Assembly (NCBI GenBank): GCA_043764095.1
Contig: JAYUKX010000017.1
Location: forward strand, 1 to 64,000
Reading direction: 5' to 3'
DNA length: 64,000 bases
From: M3007 sp043764095
Lineage (GTDB): Bacteria; Bacteroidota; Bacteroidia; Chitinophagales; Saprospiraceae
The position numbers were made by a program, and so were the translations under genes. Every line of letters starts with the position of its first letter. The stretch's first letter is position 1. Shown here one piece after another: positions 61,703 to 64,000 of the stretch. The notes under the pieces were generated by a model, which was not told where the DNA came from, did no database searches, and saw nothing but the letters and a program-made list of their open reading frames with translations.

Positions 61703-64000
61703 TTATTTTACACTAATTTTACCCGAGGCCCCCTGTAGTCCCCCAGTATTAATCTGGAAAAAATAAAGACCAGCGGCCAGGTCAGTACCTTCCAATCGGA
61801 ATCCATTCCCTTGAAACTGAACCGTCGTTACCAACCTGCCCAGCGCGTCGTGGAGTTCAAATTGGCCGTTTTCAATAGTAACAGGCAGTTCAAAATATAC
61901 CTGTCCCGATGACGGATTGGGATATACTTTTATGGACGCCTGCCCTTGTAACTCATTGGTTTCGACCGCTATGAATTTTTTCCCAATGGTATGTGTCGTC
62001 GTATTGGTCAAAATCGGTGCATTGTTATCGAAATAGATGGCCGCTTGGTTGTTGATCACCGTACCTTCTGGGTTATTGGGTACTTGTTGAATATTATATT
62101 TGACAAAACCCTGAGAACCCTCCAAGTTGGCTGTGCTATCGGGCAAATTAATGTTGTCAAAACGGAACCGCAATACGTTGCCTTCCAAAATATCCACATC
62201 GAAAGGATGAGAAGACGCACCCGGCACTACGCTGCGTGGATCGACATACAAAGACAAACTATCCAATAGCACCACTGTATATGCCGTGTCTGTACCTGTA
62301 TTCTGGAACCTCAAATGGTATTGAATATCTGTATTTTTTTCGATAAAATGCTCCACGCCATATCCGGTAGGTACGGCTTGCTTGTCATTTGGATCAAAAG
62401 AAGCGACACTCACCATACAATCCGTAGCGACAAAAGGATCGCTATTGGCTATCGGGAAGGCCAAACTAGCACCAACCGTGTTCAATCCACCGCATCCTTC
62501 TACAAAAGCAGCAACAATACCGCCCCACGGATGTCCGCTTTCTTGCGGAGATTGTATGCGCCACGTAGCACCATTGGCAGGTACCGCTATCTTCAACGTT
62601 TCGTTGGGGTCGAGTTGGAACGTCTCTGGGTTTTGTACAGACATAATAAAATCTTCAACTACTATAAAATCCAGTTCCGTTGCCATGGGCGCAATTCCTT
62701 TATTCGTCAAAGATAACCGAACGGAATCGCCATCACAATATCCATTTGCTTCTATCCATGCACCCGACCATAATCCGCTGGAATCGCACAAAACGGCTGG
62801 GTATATCCGCGCCTCCGAGCAATGAGTAATACCCGCTGGAGCGTTGCAATTGGCAAAGAATCCTACGTTAAAACTACTGCAAGCACCCGGAGCAAGTGTC
62901 CCAATGGTAAATCTAAAACGATTGTCACCCAAAGAAACGGCTGGGATAGTAGCACCATTATAGGCCAGTAACGAATCCAGCGTAACATCAATATATACCC
63001 CACTTACGGGTTGTGTACTGAGGTTGCAATAAGGCACATTGTAAGTTCCCAGAAAACAGGGCCTGATCCGCTGTGTGGATAGATCAACCGATAACAAGTT
63101 ACAATCGGCTTCCAATTCGACCGGAATATCCTGTGTTATATGCTGATTGGGCAGTATCGACAACATATAGGTCGTTGGGCAAATCGTATTATATACAAAA
63201 GGCACATCAAGGCTGATTTCAATATCGTTGTCGTTGGGGCAAATGTTCAACTCATATTGCCCGTTTGCGTCGGTTGTACCTGTATATATCGTACCAGTTT
63301 GTTGGCCAATGGCCTTTACTTTCCAATTGGCCAATTTGGATTCGGCTGCATCAAAGAGGCAATTGGAATTGTTATCCAAATAAACCGTACCTGTGATGGA
63401 CATATTAGCAGTATCCAAATAATTGTAACGAATCTGCTGTTTGTAAGTATAAAGGGGCAATTTAGGCGCAATAGCCGTAATTAATTGCCCATTTTGAAGC
63501 AACCAAAGGCTATCTTGGAAGAAAGTTAGGGTATAGCCGTCGCCTGTTTGTCCATCATCATTAAAGTCGAATGGCGGTAGTTCATACGCCACCGTACTGG
63601 GGTTCGGGTTAAGGAAATCAATGATATAGTGGGTGCGTTCAATCCTTGTTTTTTCACCATTACATTCAGCGAAAAACACTTGATCGTTATAGCTGCTGAC
63701 CAATTGCTCAATGCCATTTGATTGTACCGTCAACGAATCTACGGTAGTATTGCCGGGGTAAGACCAATTGGGCAAATATATCGTAGCAGGTGTTGGTAGC
63801 ACGGTAATCACTTGCACCGATATGGCTGTATTCCCTGCTGCATCAATCGCAAGGAAGCTGCGCGTGATCTCTTTTATGCCTCCCGTTGGAAAAACGACCA
63901 GCGAATACGCTGAAAAAACCAAATTATTGCCATTAGAGCAATTGTCCCAAACCGATACCGCACCAAATGCGGCAATCATTTGTAACGAATCGGTTACATT
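61703..64000 (-). CDS. type IX-secreted surface protein, 5' end outside the window
   Basis: The frame is open to the right edge, so the N-terminus is missing. The visible ~765 residues begin in a HYR-like domain (VWDNCSNGNNL, FLAIDAAGNTAISVQVITVL). An SdrD B-like module follows (ITGTVYLDNNSNCLFDAAES, TDANGQYELNICPN), then beta-rich sequence, a DUF7619-type domain (SFDPNDKQAVPTGYG, YHLRFQNTGTDTAYTVVLLD, AAIYFDNNAPILTN) and a C-terminal type A sorting domain (VYPNPSSGQVYFELP, ALGRLVTTVQF, LAAGLYFFQI). It is exported by the type IX system and attached or shed at the surface. It converges with the TPR array; its partner genes would lie to the right. Confidence 0.9.
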   Translation of the reverse strand, partial: NVTDSLQMIAAFGAVSVWDNCSNGNNLVFSAYSLVVFPTGGIKEITRSFLAIDAAGNTAISVQVITVLPTPATIYLPNWSYPGNTTVDSLTVQSNGIEQLVSSYNDQVFFAECNGEKTRIERTHYIIDFLNPNPSTVAYELPPFDFNDDGQTGDGYTLTFFQDSLWLLQNGQLITAIAPKLPLYTYKQQIRYNYLDTANMSITGTVYLDNNSNCLFDAAESKLANWKVKAIGQQTGTIYTGTTDANGQYELNICPNDNDIEISLDVPFVYNTICPTTYMLSILPNQHITQDIPVELEADCNLLSVDLSTQRIRPCFLGTYNVPYCNLSTQPVSGVYIDVTLDSLLAYNGATIPAVSLGDNRFRFTIGTLAPGACSSFNVGFFANCNAPAGITHCSEARIYPAVLCDSSGLWSGAWIEANGYCDGDSVRLSLTNKGIAPMATELDFIVVEDFIMSVQNPETFQLDPNETLKIAVPANGATWRIQSPQESGHPWGGIVAAFVEGCGGLNTVGASLAFPIANSDPFVATDCMVSVASFDPNDKQAVPTGYGVEHFIEKNTDIQYHLRFQNTGTDTAYTVVLLDSLSLYVDPRSVVPGASSHPFDVDILEGNVLRFRFDNINLPDSTANLEGSQGFVKYNIQQVPNNPEGTVINNQAAIYFDNNAPILTNTTTHTIGKKFIAVETNELQGQASIKVYPNPSSGQVYFELPVTIENGQFELHDALGRLVTTVQFQGNGFRLEGTDLAAGLYFFQINTGGLQGASGKISVK

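Noticed and set aside
1..64000. tRNA, rRNA, integrase or attachment-site signals marking a genomic island
   Set aside because: None was seen; apart from the MITEs, the fold-back element and REP-like repeats there is no direct sign of recent large transfer.

Overview
The window is about 64 kb of a Bacteroidota chromosome, most likely from a Saprospiria-type (Haliscomenobacter/Lewinella-like) gliding or adhesive bacterium. Grounds: GldC; a PorP/SprF-family protein next to a ~2,645-residue secreted protein ending in the gliding-motility-associated (CHU_C) domain; a C-terminal type IX secretion sorting domain; many short Bacteroidota lipoprotein signals; promoter-like TTTG-N17-23-TAnnTTTG boxes, several almost touching start codons; and few Shine-Dalgarno sites. 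This placement is inferred from gene content. No rRNA, tRNA or CRISPR array was found.

Layout. 0.2-8 kb: SDR oxidoreductase, beta-propeller lipoprotein, sialate O-acetylesterase, infC (TTG start, Gly/Pro/Ser-rich extension), DUF4197 lipoprotein, CvpA and an M48 lipoprotein. 8-14 kb: a MITE-like element, an OmpA-family protein, a class III-like sirtuin without its zinc cysteines, an inverted-repeat element, a cell-wall amidase, gldC and a flippase-like membrane protein. 14-23.5 kb: a likely outer-membrane biogenesis cluster (PpiC/SurA-like lipoprotein, SurA-like isomerase, BamA), then a membrane protein, an RND transporter and a MOSC protein. 23.5-36.7 kb: a lipoprotein, polysaccharide deacetylase, gltX, the giant HYR/Ig surface protein, PorP/SprF and hemD. 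36.7-40.2 kb: REP-like palindromes, a truncated lipoprotein, its full-length vWA paralogue and a second MITE copy. 40-52.5 kb: two ABC permeases without an ATPase, a broken Rpn-like nuclease gene, 3-hydroxyanthranilate dioxygenase, a trans-sulfuration PLP enzyme, an unknown exported protein, an amidophosphoribosyltransferase, pgeF, a SPOR protein, a polytopic membrane protein and tsaD.

52.6-61.3 kb is the most unusual part. A gene for a cytosolic effector-associated domain (EAD11-like) joined through one membrane helix to an extracytoplasmic beta domain is followed by three tandem paralogous genes for exported coiled-coil/TPR proteins. Their first ~570-590 bases are nearly identical, while the rest diverges or consists of 144-bp TPR-coding repeats. 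Each extra TPR copy is preceded by a decayed copy of the 3' end of the EAD gene. Two TPR genes are separated from an in-frame conserved C-terminal tail by a single TAA. This looks like a locus that grows by tandem duplication and diversifies by repeat shuffling. EAD domains are adaptor modules of NTP-dependent conflict systems, so a transmembrane sensing or conflict role is a reasonable but unproven hypothesis.

The right edge holds the 3' part of a large type IX-secreted surface protein whose start lies outside the window.
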